Numbered from the stretch's first letter, positions 1 to 10,304 are shown. The stretch is DNA of 64,000 nucleotides from Pararge aegeria (GCF_905163445.1 NC_053187.1:8556001-8620000); one strand, 5' to 3'. Translations and numbers: made by a program. Notes: generated by a model from the letters alone, not told the origin.

Positions 1-125
1 CACTTTTCACTTTTAGTGATAAGGCCGCCTTTGCACCCTAGCACTAAGTACTATTACTGTTTTCCTTGTATTTTTCCTATTGTGTTGTGTTGCAATAAAA
101 TATTTCTATTCTATTCTATTCTCTT
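1..125 (+). mobile_element. LINE 3' end, GATAAGGCCGCC type (CR1-like), fragment
   Basis: The motif GATAAGGCCGCC lies near base 20, an AATAAA signal near 93, and the piece ends in a short TTCTA tandem run (about 103-122). The same layout (motif, about 70-100 bases of T-rich sequence, AATAAA, short tandem repeat) recurs near 2.83, 52.37, 57.5, 62.65 and 63.16 kb. A LINE tail ending in a microsatellite rather than poly(A) is typical of CR1-related clades. No coding sequence is left here and the window edge cuts the 5' side. Confidence 0.55.
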
Positions 126-484
126 TCTTTTCCTTTATGTTTGCAGCTTTTACGTTTTGCAGAGGCTACGACCGTTTTATACCCAATATTTTAACTATTA
201 TAACCTCAGATTTATATATATAATAATACGTTTATTTTAATTAAAAGTTACACAGTAAATTAAAAATAGTACAAAATAAGAAGAACATAAGGTAATGTGT
301 ATCATGAAACCCAAATTCGATAATACTGCTATAGTGCAAGACTGAGTCGCAGTTATTATCGCCCATCTCTGGAGCGAGAAACATACACTTAAATTAAATT
401 TAGTGAGATGAATAAAAATAAAAACCTAAAACTATGAGATACTAAATGTTCTTTTATGCTTATTTCTACCGCTACACATCATTG
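126..484. other. AT-rich stretch, nothing recognised
   Basis: AT-rich sequence with no convincing reading frame, repeat or RNA gene that I can see. Confidence 0.5.
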
Positions 485-533
485 TTGCAGATCTGTTCCG
501 GTCTGTTCCGGTTTGTTCCGGTTTGTTCCGGTC
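485..533. repeat. 10-bp tandem repeat (TCTGTTCCGG)n
   Basis: About four direct copies of a 10-base unit, TCTGTTCCGG, with C/T variation at one position, followed by a partial fifth copy. A small minisatellite at the edge of the LINE-like sequence that follows. Confidence 0.8.
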
Positions 534-599
534 TGAAGGGCGTGGTTGCCGGTATACTCACAGGTACATGAGTCTTAACATCTACGCCTCAAATTGATG

Positions 600-1080
600 G
601 CCACAGGGCGGCATGTTGCGGGACGTGCTCCTTGCATGCCTTGTGAAGTGTTGCTCTGTTTTTAGGCTTAGGCTTTCCACTTACCATCAGGTGGGTCGTC
701 TGCTTGGTCCGTCAATTATTACTATTAATGAAAACAGGTATATTATTAATAAGAGAGAGAGTGTGCTCAGGGGAGCTATTCGATTTGGTCAAACCATCTC
801 CTTTCTACCATCGAACTGCAAGGTACCGAAAGAATCTGCACCGTTACGTTGTTGAAATACCATCAACACGTACGAAGCGTTTTGCTTCTTCCTTTCTGAT
901 CCGCACCGCAAAGACCTGGAATGCCCCTTTCCGTCTTTCCCGATACCTATTATCTGTGTACCTTCAAATTAAGAGTGAATAGGCATCTTCTAGGCAAGCG
1001 CGCTTCATCTTAGGCTGCATCATCACTTACCATCAGGTGTGACTGCAGTCAAGCACTTGTCTATATATTTAAAAAAAAAT
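600..1080 (+). pseudogene. LINE ORF2 C-terminus and 3' tail, frameshifted
   Basis: Translation around 780-920 gives a peptide with the pattern F-(x)-R-TAKTWNA, which resembles the WN-(A/S)-LP motif near the C-terminus of many non-LTR retrotransposon ORF2 proteins. After it the frame must shift by one base to continue as TFKLRVNRHLLGKRASS and a stop near 1012, so the copy is broken. The 3' part contains CATCACTTACCATCAGGTG and ends in an A-rich tail at about 1062-1085. A second CTTACCATCAGGTG lies near 680, so the piece may be composite. The clade is not certain. Confidence 0.5.
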
Positions 1081-1085
1081 AAAGA

Positions 1086-1340
1086 AAATACTAAGAGAAC
1101 AGAGCAGAGCTGTTCAGCTTAAAACTGAAAGCAATATTATAGAACTTGATAAACACCTTCGCGGAAAAGCCGATTAAACTTCAATACAATGAAACTTAAA
1201 CAGGTGTTGTTCTACGTACGCTAGGTCAATATACGATTATATTTTCTATGCTAACAAAAGAATAGAACTGCCATACATCTAACAGATTAGACTGCTACGA
1301 AATACGGTATAGACTGCGTCATCATTAAAAAAAGTAACAG
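1086..1340. other. Unassigned intronic DNA
   Basis: No repeat family, frame or RNA structure recognised. Confidence 0.4.
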
Positions 1341-1344
1341 ACAC

Positions 1345-1442
1345 AAATTACGTAGGTGGCTGAACACCTTAACTATATTAGGTAGGCCCCGGTTTCGATT
1401 CCCAGCAGGAGAATTGTCCCTAGTTTATTAACTTAAAACAAA
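1345..1442 (+). mobile_element. SINE family B, tRNA-like head (fragment)
   Basis: Contains a B-box-like GGTTTCGATTCCCAGCAGG, which matches the head of the SINE B copies at 20128, 53655 and 54265. The body of the SINE is missing. Weakly supported because the A box is decayed. Confidence 0.4.
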
Positions 1443-1620
1443 ATCTAGGAGGGTTCCAAATGCGCTTGGTCTAAGAAAAGGTCACAACAAACTTAGCCAT
1501 GGGTTTTTTTATAATCATCTCACACTCAAATAATTATTTAGCTAAGCTAAAGTTAGAGGAATACGTACCCAAGTTTTTTAATCATTCTTGTAATCCTTAA
1601 TTTTTTTTTGGATTTTTCAA
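1443..1620 (-). mobile_element. LINE 3'-end family with GTGATAAC motif, partial
   Basis: Shares GAGGGTTCCAAATGCGC, CTAAGAA..., and ACAAACTTAGCC with the copies at 15241 and 36905 (same orientation) and, reversed, with those at 41520 and 53370. Noncoding tail only. Confidence 0.5.
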
Positions 1621-1960
1621 TAAGCTTACGTTTTATATAAACTTTGAACTTATATCTAGACATCTAAGAGATTCATCTGGTAATTTGTAATTAAATGATA
1701 TACCTTGAATGACTTACAAATTTTATGTAACCTAGTAAACTGCACTACAAGTTTATTTTTACTCCTAACTTTAATATTGTAACAGTCCACTTTATTTTTA
1801 TATTTTGTTCTATTTTTATGTACCTACATACATCTAAATTTCATAATAACAAACGTCCATATTCGACTGTAAAATCGGTGACCATACACAAAAAGATACA
1901 GTCAATGCAAAATGCTTTTTTGAAAAAAAAATCGGCACAGTAGAATTAGTAGATACAGTA
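1621..1960. other. AT-rich stretch, nothing recognised
   Basis: AT-rich, with scattered T runs. No supported feature. Confidence 0.4.
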
Positions 1961-1967
1961 GAATTTG

Positions 1968-2280
1968 GAACTCCCTTTTTTATTCCACTTCGAGTTAGCT
2001 TTTGACTGCAATCTCACCTGGTGGTATGTGAGGATGATGTCGAAGGTGGAACGGGCTAACCTGTTATTGAGTATGGATATCATACCCCTAATCGGTTTTT
2101 ACGCGACATCGCACCGGACCACTGAATCACTTAGCGGCACGTCTTTGTCGGTAGGGTAGTAACTAGCCACGGCCAAAGCCTCCCAAATTATAAATTCCCA
2201 GACTGCCCCTGCTGGGAATCCAACCCGGGACCTCCTACTTAAATTCACAGCGCTGACCGTTGCGCCAGTGAGGTCGTCGC
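1968..2280 (-). mobile_element. SINE family B, near full length
   Basis: Read on the minus strand it has a tRNA-like head (A-box region TGGCGCAACGGTCAGCGCTG, B box near 2218-2232), then the family body with GACGTGCCGCTAAGTGATT, a near-palindromic TTAGCCCG / CACCTGGTGG segment, and an end in TGGAATAAAAA. Non-autonomous, RNA polymerase III-type retroelement. It has no coding capacity. Confidence 0.7.
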
Positions 2281-2445
2281 TACAAAATACCTATGTGCAG
2301 AAGAGGACAACAATATGTACTAGAACTAATATTATATATATACATTCTTTCTATTCTCTACTGTGTGAAACATTTGAAGGAAATTTTTTAATTTGTTGGT
2401 TGCCCGGGTGAAGTTCTCCGTACTTCAAGGAAATTGATTTTAAGG

Positions 2446-2604
2446 GTGCATCCACATAATTCATCTTTCTTCAAACAGTCTTTCACTATTCAGGCTGTTA
2501 AGATTTGGAATGCCTTGCCTCTTGAAATCCAAGAGGCACGGTCGATTAGAATCTTCAAAAAACTTGTTAAAGATAATTTTTTGTCTGAATCTTCGGAACT
2601 TTAG
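2446..2604 (+). pseudogene. CR1-like LINE ORF2 C-terminal fragment
   Basis: An open run of 52 codons ends at TAG 2602-2604. It contains FTIQAVKIWNALPLEIQ, followed by a basic IFKKLVKDNF segment. This is the usual C-terminal end of non-LTR retrotransposon ORF2 proteins (a W-N-x-L-P motif followed by an FK-rich helix). The upstream reverse transcriptase is missing, so it is a 5'-truncated insertion. Confidence 0.65.
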
Positions 2605-2940
2605 TAATGCCTATTCTCTTCTTTTTTTAGGGGATTGACAGTATTGTTTCTATTTATTGATATTCATTGTAGAGATAAATATTAATTAATAGTATTTATA
2701 TATAATATTGTGTAGCAGTTTATAATATTTATAGTATTTATGTATATATTTATAAATTTATTTATATGCACCACCTTCCTCGTCTTGAGCAGTGTTTTAC
2801 GCCATCGATTTCCTGGAAAAGATCGCAATGTAGTGATAAGGCCGCCTAATTGTAGACTTCGTGTTAACTAGTTTTTTAAAATTTTTCCTTTTTTTAAGTG
2901 GTGTACAATAAAAGTGCATTCAATCATTCAATACAATATA
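2605..2940 (+). mobile_element. CR1-like LINE 3' UTR and tail
   Basis: Continues directly from the ORF2 C-terminus. It contains TAGTGATAAGGCCGCC (about 2831-2846) and GTGGTGTACAATAAAAG, and ends in an 8-base tandem, CATTCAAT. This copy ties the GATAAGGCCGCC tail to an ORF2 C-terminus and so identifies the other tails in the window. Confidence 0.65.
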
Positions 2941-3125
2941 CTACTATAATCAAGATAATACACACATCGCCATCTAGCCCAAAAGTAAGCTAAGTTCGTG
3001 TTATGGTACTAAGATAAATGATGAATATTTTTAGGAATTATATGCATTATACATAAATACTAATAATATACATATAAACACCCAGACACTGAAAAACATT
3101 CATGTTCATCACTCTATAATTAAAG
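2938..3125 (-). mobile_element. SINE family A, 5'-truncated
   Basis: Minus-strand copy of the body and 3' end of SINE A: ACACATCGCCATCTAGCCC, then CCCAGACACTGAAAAACATTC. The tRNA-like head is missing. Confidence 0.7.
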
Positions 3126-3794
3126 ACTTTAAATACCAAAGATATGCTGGGTTATTAATTTCAACTATGTGGAAATCGATTTATGCATAGATTTTGTAAC
3201 AAAGAAAAAAATAATATTTGATTAATACCATACAAATCTACAGTTTAAAATTGTTTGCCAGTTATTGTTAATTTGGGTGGAATTCTGCTTTTAATTAATT
3301 TGATATAAAACATCCACGGTATGTAATTAATACGAAAATTATTATCCTTTCAAACGAATACAATAGAGTGACGTTTAATTAAATTTAATGAATGATATTA
3401 AATTATTTGCGTTTACCACATAGTCTGAGAGCGAGCAAAAGATTTTATGATCAAATTTCTCAATCTATGATTTTCTGAGTTTGTATTTCAAGTTTTCTTA
3501 TAAACTTAGCCTAAACTTATACAAAAAGCGATCTAGCGTCTTATTTTTAGGCTTCCTTTACCAGAATTGTTTAAATGAACCTCCCTTACGGTGAAAATAA
3601 ACCGAACAATTAGTATCAGTGTTAGCATTTCAGATTTCTATATTAAAAAAAACATATAGCCATTTATTATCATATAGCCAACCGGTACATTTATTTGCAA
3701 ATTAAGTAGATCAAAATGGGATAGTCTAATTTTGGTAAAGGGTAAACAGATTAAGCGGGATAAAAATTTAACCCTTTTATTTTTGTACGTTAAC
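3126..3794. other. AT-rich intronic DNA, nothing recognised
   Basis: About 670 bases of AT-rich sequence without a supported frame, repeat or RNA gene. Confidence 0.4.
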
Positions 3795-3798
3795 TCCA

Positions 3799-4015
3799 TT
3801 TAGGTTTTGGACGCCTTTTCGAGCTCAGTGTTTCCTGATTCTTTCAACTTGGGTATCTTTAAAAAAAGAGTGAAATTATATCTCTTAGGGCTAAAATTAC
3901 ACTTTTCACAAGGAGTGTGGGTTGTCAAACGCGTGTCTTTATCTAATTTAAAAAAAATAGCCAAGATAGTACAAGAGTCGTGCTTGATAAGTGGGCATGT
4001 CAACAGATAAAACAA
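3799..4015 (+). pseudogene. LINE ORF2 C-terminus remnant
   Basis: Translation gives LDAFSSSVFPDSFNLGIFKK and then RVKLYLLG. This matches the WNALPSSVFP...FKxRV pattern at the C-terminus of non-LTR retrotransposon ORF2 proteins. Only this end remains. There is no start codon of its own. Confidence 0.55.
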
Positions 4016-4235
4016 TGTAAGGTACATGAATCAAAAGTTCATGTAATAGTTCATATCAGCGTACCACGGTAACTTCCTGCCGCCAGAGGATTTATGTAGC
4101 TTCTGTACTTTTTGTGTGATGCCATAATATTTTAGAAAACAGTCTAAAATAATTGCACAAATCTCTGTGCATTTCATAGATGCTTAATTTGTGTTAACAG
4201 ATTTATTCAAAAATCAGTGATGATAAATTAATATA
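4016..4235. other. Unassigned
   Basis: No recognised feature. Confidence 0.35.
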
Positions 4236-4237
4236 TT

Positions 4238-4462
4238 ACGACAGTACACACATCGCGATCCAGCCCCAAAGTAAGCGTAGCTGATGAATATTTTTTTTTA
4301 TGAATAATATACATAAATACTTCCAGCATACAGATAAACACTCAGACACTGAAGAACATTCGTATTTATCACACCAACATTTTTCCAGTTGTGGGAATCG
4401 AACCCACGACCTTGGACTCAGAAAGCAGGGTCGCTGCCCACTGCCCACTGCAATCGGCCGTC
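4238..4462 (-). mobile_element. SINE family A, full length
   Basis: Minus strand: tRNA-like head with GACGGCCGATT at 4462, a duplicated GCAGTGGGCAGTGGGCAGC stretch, B box in GTGGGTTCGATTCCCACAA (4386-4405), body with GTGTCTGAGTGTTTATCTG, and the 3' end TGTGTGTACTGTCG. It lies about 230 bases past the 5' splice site of the downstream F-BAR exon, in sense with the gene. Confidence 0.8.
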
Positions 4463-4560
4463 ATAATATAGTACGCTAAATTAATGAAAATTAAGCTTAA
4501 TTAAAATGTCAAATTACTGCAAAGTAACGCCGCCTGCTTCTATCCAATAAAAATAATGTA
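4463..4560. mobile_element. Fragment of foldback family E
   Basis: Contains AAAATTAAGCTTAATT and GCAAAGTAACGCC...GCTTCTATCCAATA. The same two blocks occur in the foldback element at 17338-17542 and in the one at 21565-21910. The inverted arms are incomplete here. Confidence 0.45.
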
Positions 4561-4692
4561 CTTATTTCTTTGTCTTTGTTGGTAACCTTTTTTACCCTTT
4601 CTGAAATCATGTTATACTTTTTTTTTTCAATATTGGTAACCCTAGGCCCGTGTGCAATTGTAGTAATAGGTTGCGGTTGATGCATGATCATT

Positions 4693-4694
4693 AC
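4693..4694 (-). promoter_or_regulatory. 5' splice site (GT) after the F-BAR exon
   Basis: On the minus strand the exon ends AACAAG and the intron starts GTAATG. AAG|GTAATG is a good match to the donor consensus. Confidence 0.7.
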
Positions 4695-4917
4695 CTTGTT
4701 GAGTTGGTCATCAGCTTTACTCAGGATGAGTTCACAGCCCTCACGATGCGCAAACAGTTTTCTCGCCTGCACCTTCATGTGGAAAGTCTTCTCTATCAGC
4801 GGTGTTGCCACCACCCGTTCCAGTGAAGAGGAAGCGTTGCTGCACCCGACCACATCTGCTTCTACTTCCTGGAGGAGAGTTTCCCAAGTGTGGAATAGAG
4901 AAGACGGGCAGGTGGCT
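4695..4917 (-). CDS. Internal coding exon of a probable F-BAR domain protein (downstream exon)
   Basis: A 223-bp exon: one base finishing a split codon, then 74 codons, ending at a codon boundary. The acceptor is a pyrimidine-rich TTTTATTGCCCCACAG and the donor is AAG|GTAATG. The peptide begins ATCPSSLFHTWETLLQEVEA and later has VATPLIEKTFHMKVQARKLF and FAHREGCELI. The pattern (S-L-x-x-x-W-x-x-LL-x-E-x-E-A, then PL, then an RK/HRE helix) is like the central helices of F-BAR (FCH) domains, which form curved dimers on membranes during endocytosis and actin remodelling. Codon usage is GC-richer than the surroundings. The open frame runs past both splice sites, but the flanking residues look like intron. 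The phase joins exactly to the exon at 62011-62119 (AG + A = Arg). The family call is from pattern, not a search. The subfamily is unknown. Confidence 0.72.
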
Positions 4918-4999
4918 CTGTGGGGCAATAAAACATATTTGGTAAAATCCGCACTACCAGTACTCATACTACGATATTATAAATGGGGAAATGAATAAA

Positions 5000-5217
5000 T
5001 ATACTACGATAATATACACATCGCCATCAAGCCCCAAAGTAAGCGTAACGTGTAATAAATAATTTATGAATAATATAAATAAATACTTATAAAATACAGA
5101 TAAACACCCAGACACTGACATGTTCATCACACGAACATTTTCCAGTTATTGAAATCGAACCCACAATCTTGGATTCAGAAAGCAGGGCCGCTGGCCACTG
5201 CACCAATCGGCCGACGA
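5000..5217 (-). mobile_element. SINE family A, full length
   Basis: Minus-strand copy: head GTCGGCCGATTGGTGCAGTG, a decayed B box (TGGGTTCGATTTCAATAACT), body CAGTGTCTGGGTGTTTATCTG, and the 3' end near TATATTATCGTAGTAT. It ends about 80 bp upstream of the F-BAR exon acceptor. Confidence 0.75.
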
Positions 5218-5380
5218 TGTTGACGCAATGTGTTTAATATTTTTTTTTTATTTTGATAAAGCTTGACAAATATTTATCATTCTGGATTTGTTCCATTGTT
5301 GTTATGTCATGCACGGCTAAACGGCACAGATATTAATTAAATTTTGAGGCAGAAGTAAAACAAATTTTTACTTGTTTTGT

Positions 5381-5441
5381 TACTGCATTCATTGAACTTT
5401 TTCGGTTACTGATTAACCGAAAAAGTTCAATGAATGCAGTA
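5381..5441. repeat. Perfect 28-bp palindrome (hairpin)
   Basis: Arms 5381-5408 and 5414-5441 are exact reverse complements around a 5-base loop. The arm begins TACTGCATTCATTGAAC. No terminal inverted repeat family was recognised. Confidence 0.9.
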
Positions 5442-5715
5442 TTCAAACCGTAGGTAACCTACGTATGTTAAATAAAATCAATTGGGCCTAAAGGTATTCA
5501 GACAAATACACGCCAACATTACATTTAATTAAACCAATCGTCAAAGTTGTTTCAAACAATAATATAATCTTAATACAATTCCGTAAAATGAACCCGAGCG
5601 GCTTTCTGAAAATTATATCCGCATTAGATTTAATGAAAATATTTTGAGTTTCATTATTCAATAGGTAGGTACCTACTTTCGTATATCAAGTAATAATTGA
5701 CGGTCCAAACAGATA
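5442..5715. other. Unassigned AT-rich DNA
   Basis: No recognised feature. Confidence 0.35.
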
Positions 5716-5744
5716 GTAAGTGAAAAATTTCTCTCTTTTCGCTC

Positions 5745-5870
5745 TTTTTAAACGTCTAGTCTGTCTGTTTGTAGAGACTCTGCTACCGGTTCGGAAGGCA
5801 GATTCTACTGTGAAGAAGCCGGTAAGAAACTTAGCAGTCCCCCTTTTCCAACATCAGCTATCTAGATTTT
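5745..5870 (-). mobile_element. LINE 3' UTR piece (CTTGCCGGCTTCTTC type)
   Basis: Minus strand carries TTTCTTACCGGCTTCTTC and AGAATCTGCCTTCCGAACCG. These match the 3' region of the LINE at 23640-23790 and pieces near 51.2, 52.15 and 55.65 kb. Confidence 0.55.
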
Positions 5871-5954
5871 ACATTTTAACATTCATGATTCTATCTTGTG
5901 AGAGATTAAAGCAGATCCGGTTACTTCCAAGCAACCTTGTCGTTAAGTAAACCC

Positions 5955-6635
5955 ATCTATAGTAATATTATAAAGAGGAAAATGGTTTTGTTTATTTGTT
6001 TGTTTGTAACCTATAGGCTCCGAAAGTACTAGACCGATTTTAACCATTTCTTCACCAAAAGAAAGCTAAACTATCTCAAAGTATCATAGGTTATAAATTA
6101 TAAAAAAAAAAAAAAGAGAACCATTAGAAAGCAACAATAATGTAACCCAAAGTAGCAAAATTTAGCCTATAGAATTCATTACTTGGCGTGCACTGAGAAA
6201 ACAATTGATTATACATTAAAAATATGTACTGCATGATTAAAGTACTCATTATTAGCTTACAGAAAAATCGTGTTCGTGACAAATTTTGTGTTCTAAAATG
6301 TTATTAAATCGCCAGTGGAAAAAAAAAGATTGTTAAATTATATCGCAGTATTAATTCTCATTAAAATAAATAGTTTTATCACAAAGAGTATTTATATAGC
6401 AGTAAAATACTATTAAATTCATTCCAAACAATTTAAAAGATAAGGACTACACCTAAACATGACAGTTATTTTTACAAATACACTTACTTAAAAAAGTTTT
6501 TTTTTTAAATTACAGCCGATTTTAAAAATAAAAACCCCAAAATATTTGTAGAACTACATCTTAATTGAATGCCACGCATCTCCCAAGCTCCTACGGAAAC
6601 GCTGACGAAGTCGCGGGCAACAGCTGGCCGCCTAT
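5955..6635 (+). mobile_element. Helitron-like non-autonomous element
   Basis: Starts with TCTATAGTAATATTATAAAG and ends in GACGAAGTCGCGGGCAACAG. The same 5' and 3' blocks bound other copies at 20428, 27250, 55030 and, reversed, at 10441 and 50110. No terminal inverted repeats and no target duplication are seen, which fits Helitron structure (5' TC, 3' CTRR). The exact class is from memory. No coding sequence. Confidence 0.5.
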
Positions 6636-6639
6636 AAAG

Positions 6640-6850
6640 AGAGCAATTGACAGGGTGCCGTGCTGTGTCTATCAATTTTAGACGTAGGTGTTATGCCCAT
6701 TGTGTGCATGTAATTACACCACAAACCGCGACCACCAGACCGCAAAAAAACAATGCTGGTTGACGACAGCAATACTGCTTTGCGGCAGAAATTAGAATGA
6801 TGGTAGCACTTACCCGGACGAGCTCTGTCACGAAAAGCTCTAAACTTAGT
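6640..6850 (+). mobile_element. Interspersed repeat family D
   Basis: Blocks TGTCTATCAATTTTAGACG, GTGTGCATGTAATTACACC and CCCGGACGAGCTCTGTCACG recur in the same order at 49820-50080 and 53110-53325. Probably the noncoding tail of a retroelement. The class is unknown. Confidence 0.45.
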
Positions 6851-7530
6851 TGGAATAGTTAAATATTAGTTCATATTTAACTATCACAAATATTACCTCA
6901 TCATCCTCAGCCTATTAAAATCTCACACAGGCCTTTCGAGAGAGACTCGAAATGCGTAGTCTGCAATACCGTAGCCTCTGTACAAGATTTGCTCGCTCGC
7001 AATCCGGGAGTCCTTTTCGAGTATGGAAATAACTGACCTTCGAGTAAAATGGATTTTATTTACTCTGCTCAAATTTGCCTACAGTTTAGCCCAGGCTTTT
7101 GACCGAACGTTTGAAAACAAATAATCAGAAGTATAGGATTTTCGACTCTAAAACGAGTTAGTAAACAACGACAATTGGGTCCATTTTACTTACAGATATC
7201 AATACTCGGTGTAACGAATATAATCACTTTATTTAACCTTACCTAAATACTTCCTGATAGATACTGAGTTTTTATTTCAGAGGAAAATCTAATGCATTAC
7301 GGTTTTTGGCCCAAACCAGTACCCAGGATATTAATGCGGCCCATAGTCAAAGATGTTAATCACTAGACCAACGAGTAACAGGACAACAATGAAAAACATC
7401 GCAATTACTTAACTCTCACCGTTGCTAGCATGTTGTAATCAAACTCTGAACTTGACGCCAATTATTATCGCACAAAATAACAACGTAATGATGTATTCTT
7501 CTGTCTTGTCTGTTGTTTATGTCGTTCCTT
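6851..7530. other. Unassigned intronic DNA
   Basis: No supported feature beyond a short scrap near 6900-6980 (CAGCCTATTAAA, GGCCT) that may be the reversed end of an RTE-type repeat. Confidence 0.35.
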
Positions 7531-7534
7531 TTTA

Positions 7535-7645
7535 ATCCCCGACACAAAAACGACAGGGTGTTATAAGTAAGACGTATTTGGTACATCTGTGGCATCGTAG
7601 CTCCAAAAAGTACCGGAACCGATTTTGATTTTGTTTTATGGTGAA
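7535..7645 (+). mobile_element. Repeat with CCCCGAC...GGGTGTTATAAGT end
   Basis: TTTTAATCCCCGACACAAAA, GGGTGTTATAAGT and GTGGCATCGTAGCTCC resemble an abundant lepidopteran repeat end. The reverse complement of its first part is present at 8505-8572. Class unknown. Confidence 0.4.
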
Positions 7646-7757
7646 TAATTCGGGAATGTTCATAGCTATGTTTAATGTAAAAAATGAATAAAAAATCCTT
7701 CTTGTAAATCACACCTATTGACTTTTTGTTCATATTAATATGAGTTAGAAATGTAAA

Positions 7758-7852
7758 GAAATATACTACGACAATATACACATTATTTAAACTAATTATT
7801 TTAAATTTTCTTGTATTTATGTGGTGTCCAATAAAAGTGTATTCATTCATAG
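7758..7852. mobile_element. SINE A 3' scrap (-) next to a CR1-like tail (+)
   Basis: 7758-7783 matches the terminal bases of SINE A on the minus strand (ATATACTACGACAATATACAC). It is followed by a plus-strand tail TTATGTGGTGTCCAATAAAAG ending in ATTCATTCAT, as in the CR1-like tail at 2898-2935. Confidence 0.5.
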
Positions 7853-8500
7853 ATAATAAATGTTCAAAATGTTCTTTCAGTAGACTAGTAGTATAGAACT
7901 GGCATCCCGAAATCTCCGGAGTGTAAAGCTTTCTACAGATCAATCTTAATTAAGTGTGTTCTCTTTCGGAGCACGGCGTTTGGCTATAAAACTTTATTTT
8001 TATTCAACCGCCTCTGAACAATTATCTTCCCATCTCATACCGTTCCTGGAGAATCTTGAGACAGAAAGTATCTCTTATGTCAGCAATTGAATTATGGCTC
8101 TTTTAGAACGTCGCAACTTTTTATGATGGACTTTCGTTGCGAATAATAATTAAACGAGTTAACCCTATACCGTAGGTGGGTACATTTTACAAAATGGAAT
8201 ATCGATAATAAAGTCGAAAGCTTTCAACTTAATGGAACCAGCCGCATACTACCAGCATTTATGTAGCGAAGTTTCGTATTTTGTGTCAAAATTTCCTTGT
8301 GAAGGTTCACATGTGTTGTTTATGTGATGTTTTAGAACTTTATATGTTATAAGTACTGATATACTTTTTCTTTATCTTTTCTTTGCAACTAATTTTATAG
8401 TGTCTTATGTAACGTTTTATTGTCAGAGAGATAGAATAGTTAATGAATGTATTTATATAATAAACTTTAATACAGAACTAGAGGTTTCAACTGTCAACTC
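7853..8500. other. Unassigned intronic DNA
   Basis: No recognised repeat or gene. A 172-codon frame reaching into 7425-7943 is made of repeat scraps and is not credited. Confidence 0.4.
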
Positions 8501-8504
8501 TGAG

Positions 8505-8572
8505 GTTACGGCACCCGCTAGACAGTGTTACAAATTTTATAACACCCCTCGTTTTGCGTCGGGGGTTAAAGC
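8505..8572 (-). mobile_element. Reversed copy of the CCCCGAC...GGTGTTATAA repeat end
   Basis: Reverse complement reads CCCCCGACGCAAAACGAGGG then GTGTTATAAAATTTGTAACA, the same end type as at 7535. Confidence 0.4.
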
Positions 8573-8701
8573 ATGTCAGTTGTTTAACAATGTAGGTTAC
8601 GCGATATTTATTAACTTTAAATGGTATTTATACATTGCGGTATTCCATGTGTACAATTAAATTTAAGCAAGAAGCAGTAGAATCTGTCTGAATTTAAAAC
8701 A

Positions 8702-9003
8702 GTGTTTTTTAATTACACTACAAGTTAGCCCTTGACTGCAATGGCACCTGGTAGTAAGTGATGATGCAGTTAAAGTTGGTGGCGGGCTAACCTAGGGAGT
8801 ATGGCAGTTATATTAAAATTATTCCCCTAAACGGTTTCTACGCAACATTATACCGGAGCGCTAAATCGCTTAGCGGCACGTTCTTGTCAGTAGGGTGATA
8901 ACAAAAACCACGGCCGAATCCCCTTAACAGAGCAGACCAGAGAAAATTCGAACCCGGGACCTCCAACTTAAAACCGCAGCGTTCACCGCTACGCCAGGGA
9001 GTT
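8702..9003 (-). mobile_element. SINE family B, near full length
   Basis: Minus strand: head CCTGGCGTAGCGGTGAACGC, B box in GTCCCGGGTTCGAATTTTC, body ACGTGCCGCTAAGCGATTTA, and an end in AGTGTAATTAAAAAACAC. Decayed, without coding capacity. Confidence 0.7.
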
Positions 9004-9534
9004 CGACACAAAACAGTTCTTCTGAAATATAATCTCTAGGCACGTTTCACAACAACACCGTAGAATCTTCAGTAGATTTTGACTGTACAATGAATAATGG
9101 CTAAGAAATTACATGATTTTTTTAGTAATTATATTGGGTTAAAGCAAAATAAGCCGAGAGTTGCTCTTGCACATTTTGTATGTAAACACCCACCCATGTG
9201 AAGCTTCAGAGTAGATTACCGTGAAGATACAAACTAAAAGGTTCGGCAATATCCTTAATATCAAAGAATAAAAACTGACTTTTGACATAGTCGGGGCTAA
9301 CATCGTAAGTAAGTGGTTAGATAGCGCAGACCGGAACGGGGTCGTACAGAATTGGGGCATACGATAGAAAATTTCGATAAAGCCACTCGTAGTAGCGAGT
9401 CAGAAGCATGAAATGCTAATATCACTAGTCATAAAGTGCTTTATGCTTTTTACCTGTGATATATCCGTGTGCATGGGAGAAAGTATAAAAGCCTACCAAA
9501 TTTTTTATTACCAACATTTTGGTGATACATTTTT
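9004..9534. other. Unassigned intronic DNA
   Basis: No supported feature. Confidence 0.35.
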
Positions 9535-9539
9535 TATTT

Positions 9540-9832
9540 GAAGGTTGGATCGCCTAGTGGATAGAACCTCGGCTTAACTTTCATGGTACCAAATTCGAAT
9601 CACAGCACGCGTGTCTTACTTTTCTAAGTGCGTTTTAAGAAATTAAAATACCACTTGCATTAGCATTGAAGCGAAACATAGTGATGAAATCTTCACGACT
9701 GAGGGTTCTTTATAATTTTTACAAAGGCATGTGGAGTCCACCAATTCGTACCATTCGTACAGCGTGGTGGGCTAAGGCCGAAACCCTTCTCATTGTGGGA
9801 GGCCGGTAATGGGTTGATATGATGATGAGGAA
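9540..9832 (+). mobile_element. SINE family C, near full length
   Basis: The tRNA-like head (GGATCGCCTAGTGGATAGAAC, then CAAATTCGAATCACAGCACG) is followed by a body with AAGTGCGTTTTAAG and GAAGCGAAACATAGTGATGAA. The 3' half is AGCGTGGTGGGCTAAGGCC...GGCCGGTAATGGGTTGATA, ending in ATGATGATGAGG. The 3' half recurs at 46400, 59490 and 63392. Confidence 0.65.
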
Positions 9833-10300
9833 GAAATATTTCTTTTTATACTAACGTCTCATGAAACTAAGTTATTAAATACGAGTGTAAATAAGTGACA
9901 ACAACAGTCTATACTCTTAAAATTGTCTCGCTTATGAGAGAAGAGGCCTGTGTCCAACATCGGGTGGTGCGGAATGATAAAGTATTATGCCACGAAAGCC
10001 AGTTAAGTATTAAACTATTAGACAGATAGAGAGTATTTTATCACTATACATTATTTTAGTTTCAGTTCACGGACATTGATAAAATACTAGAAGAAGGTAA
10101 ACGATGGGGATCACTTAAAATTGTATATAGCCACTGTTCGCAGCTTTGCCCTATTATAATAAGTTATTTAAGAGGCCAGGTGAATAATGCGTTGAAACCA
10201 TTTGTATTTCCCCAGTTATAAGTAGCCATACCATTTATATGTAAGTATAACGCAGACCGATTAGAAGCGTCCTCCGAGTTAATAGTCTAATATGATCAAC
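9833..10300. other. Mostly unassigned; a SINE C-like scrap near 9932-9985
   Basis: GCTTATGAGAGAAGAGGCCTG and GTGTCCAACATCGGG resemble the final part of SINE C. Nothing else was recognised. Confidence 0.35.
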
Positions 10301-10304
10301 CTGT

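Noticed and set aside
4509..4967. A single 152-codon minus-strand gene
   Set aside because: The conserved part stops exactly at splice sites (4695 and 4917). The residues outside look like translated intron, so only the exon is annotated.
7425..7943. 172-codon minus-strand frame
   Set aside because: It runs through two repeat scraps and AT-rich DNA, and has no domain or splice signals. Likely chance.
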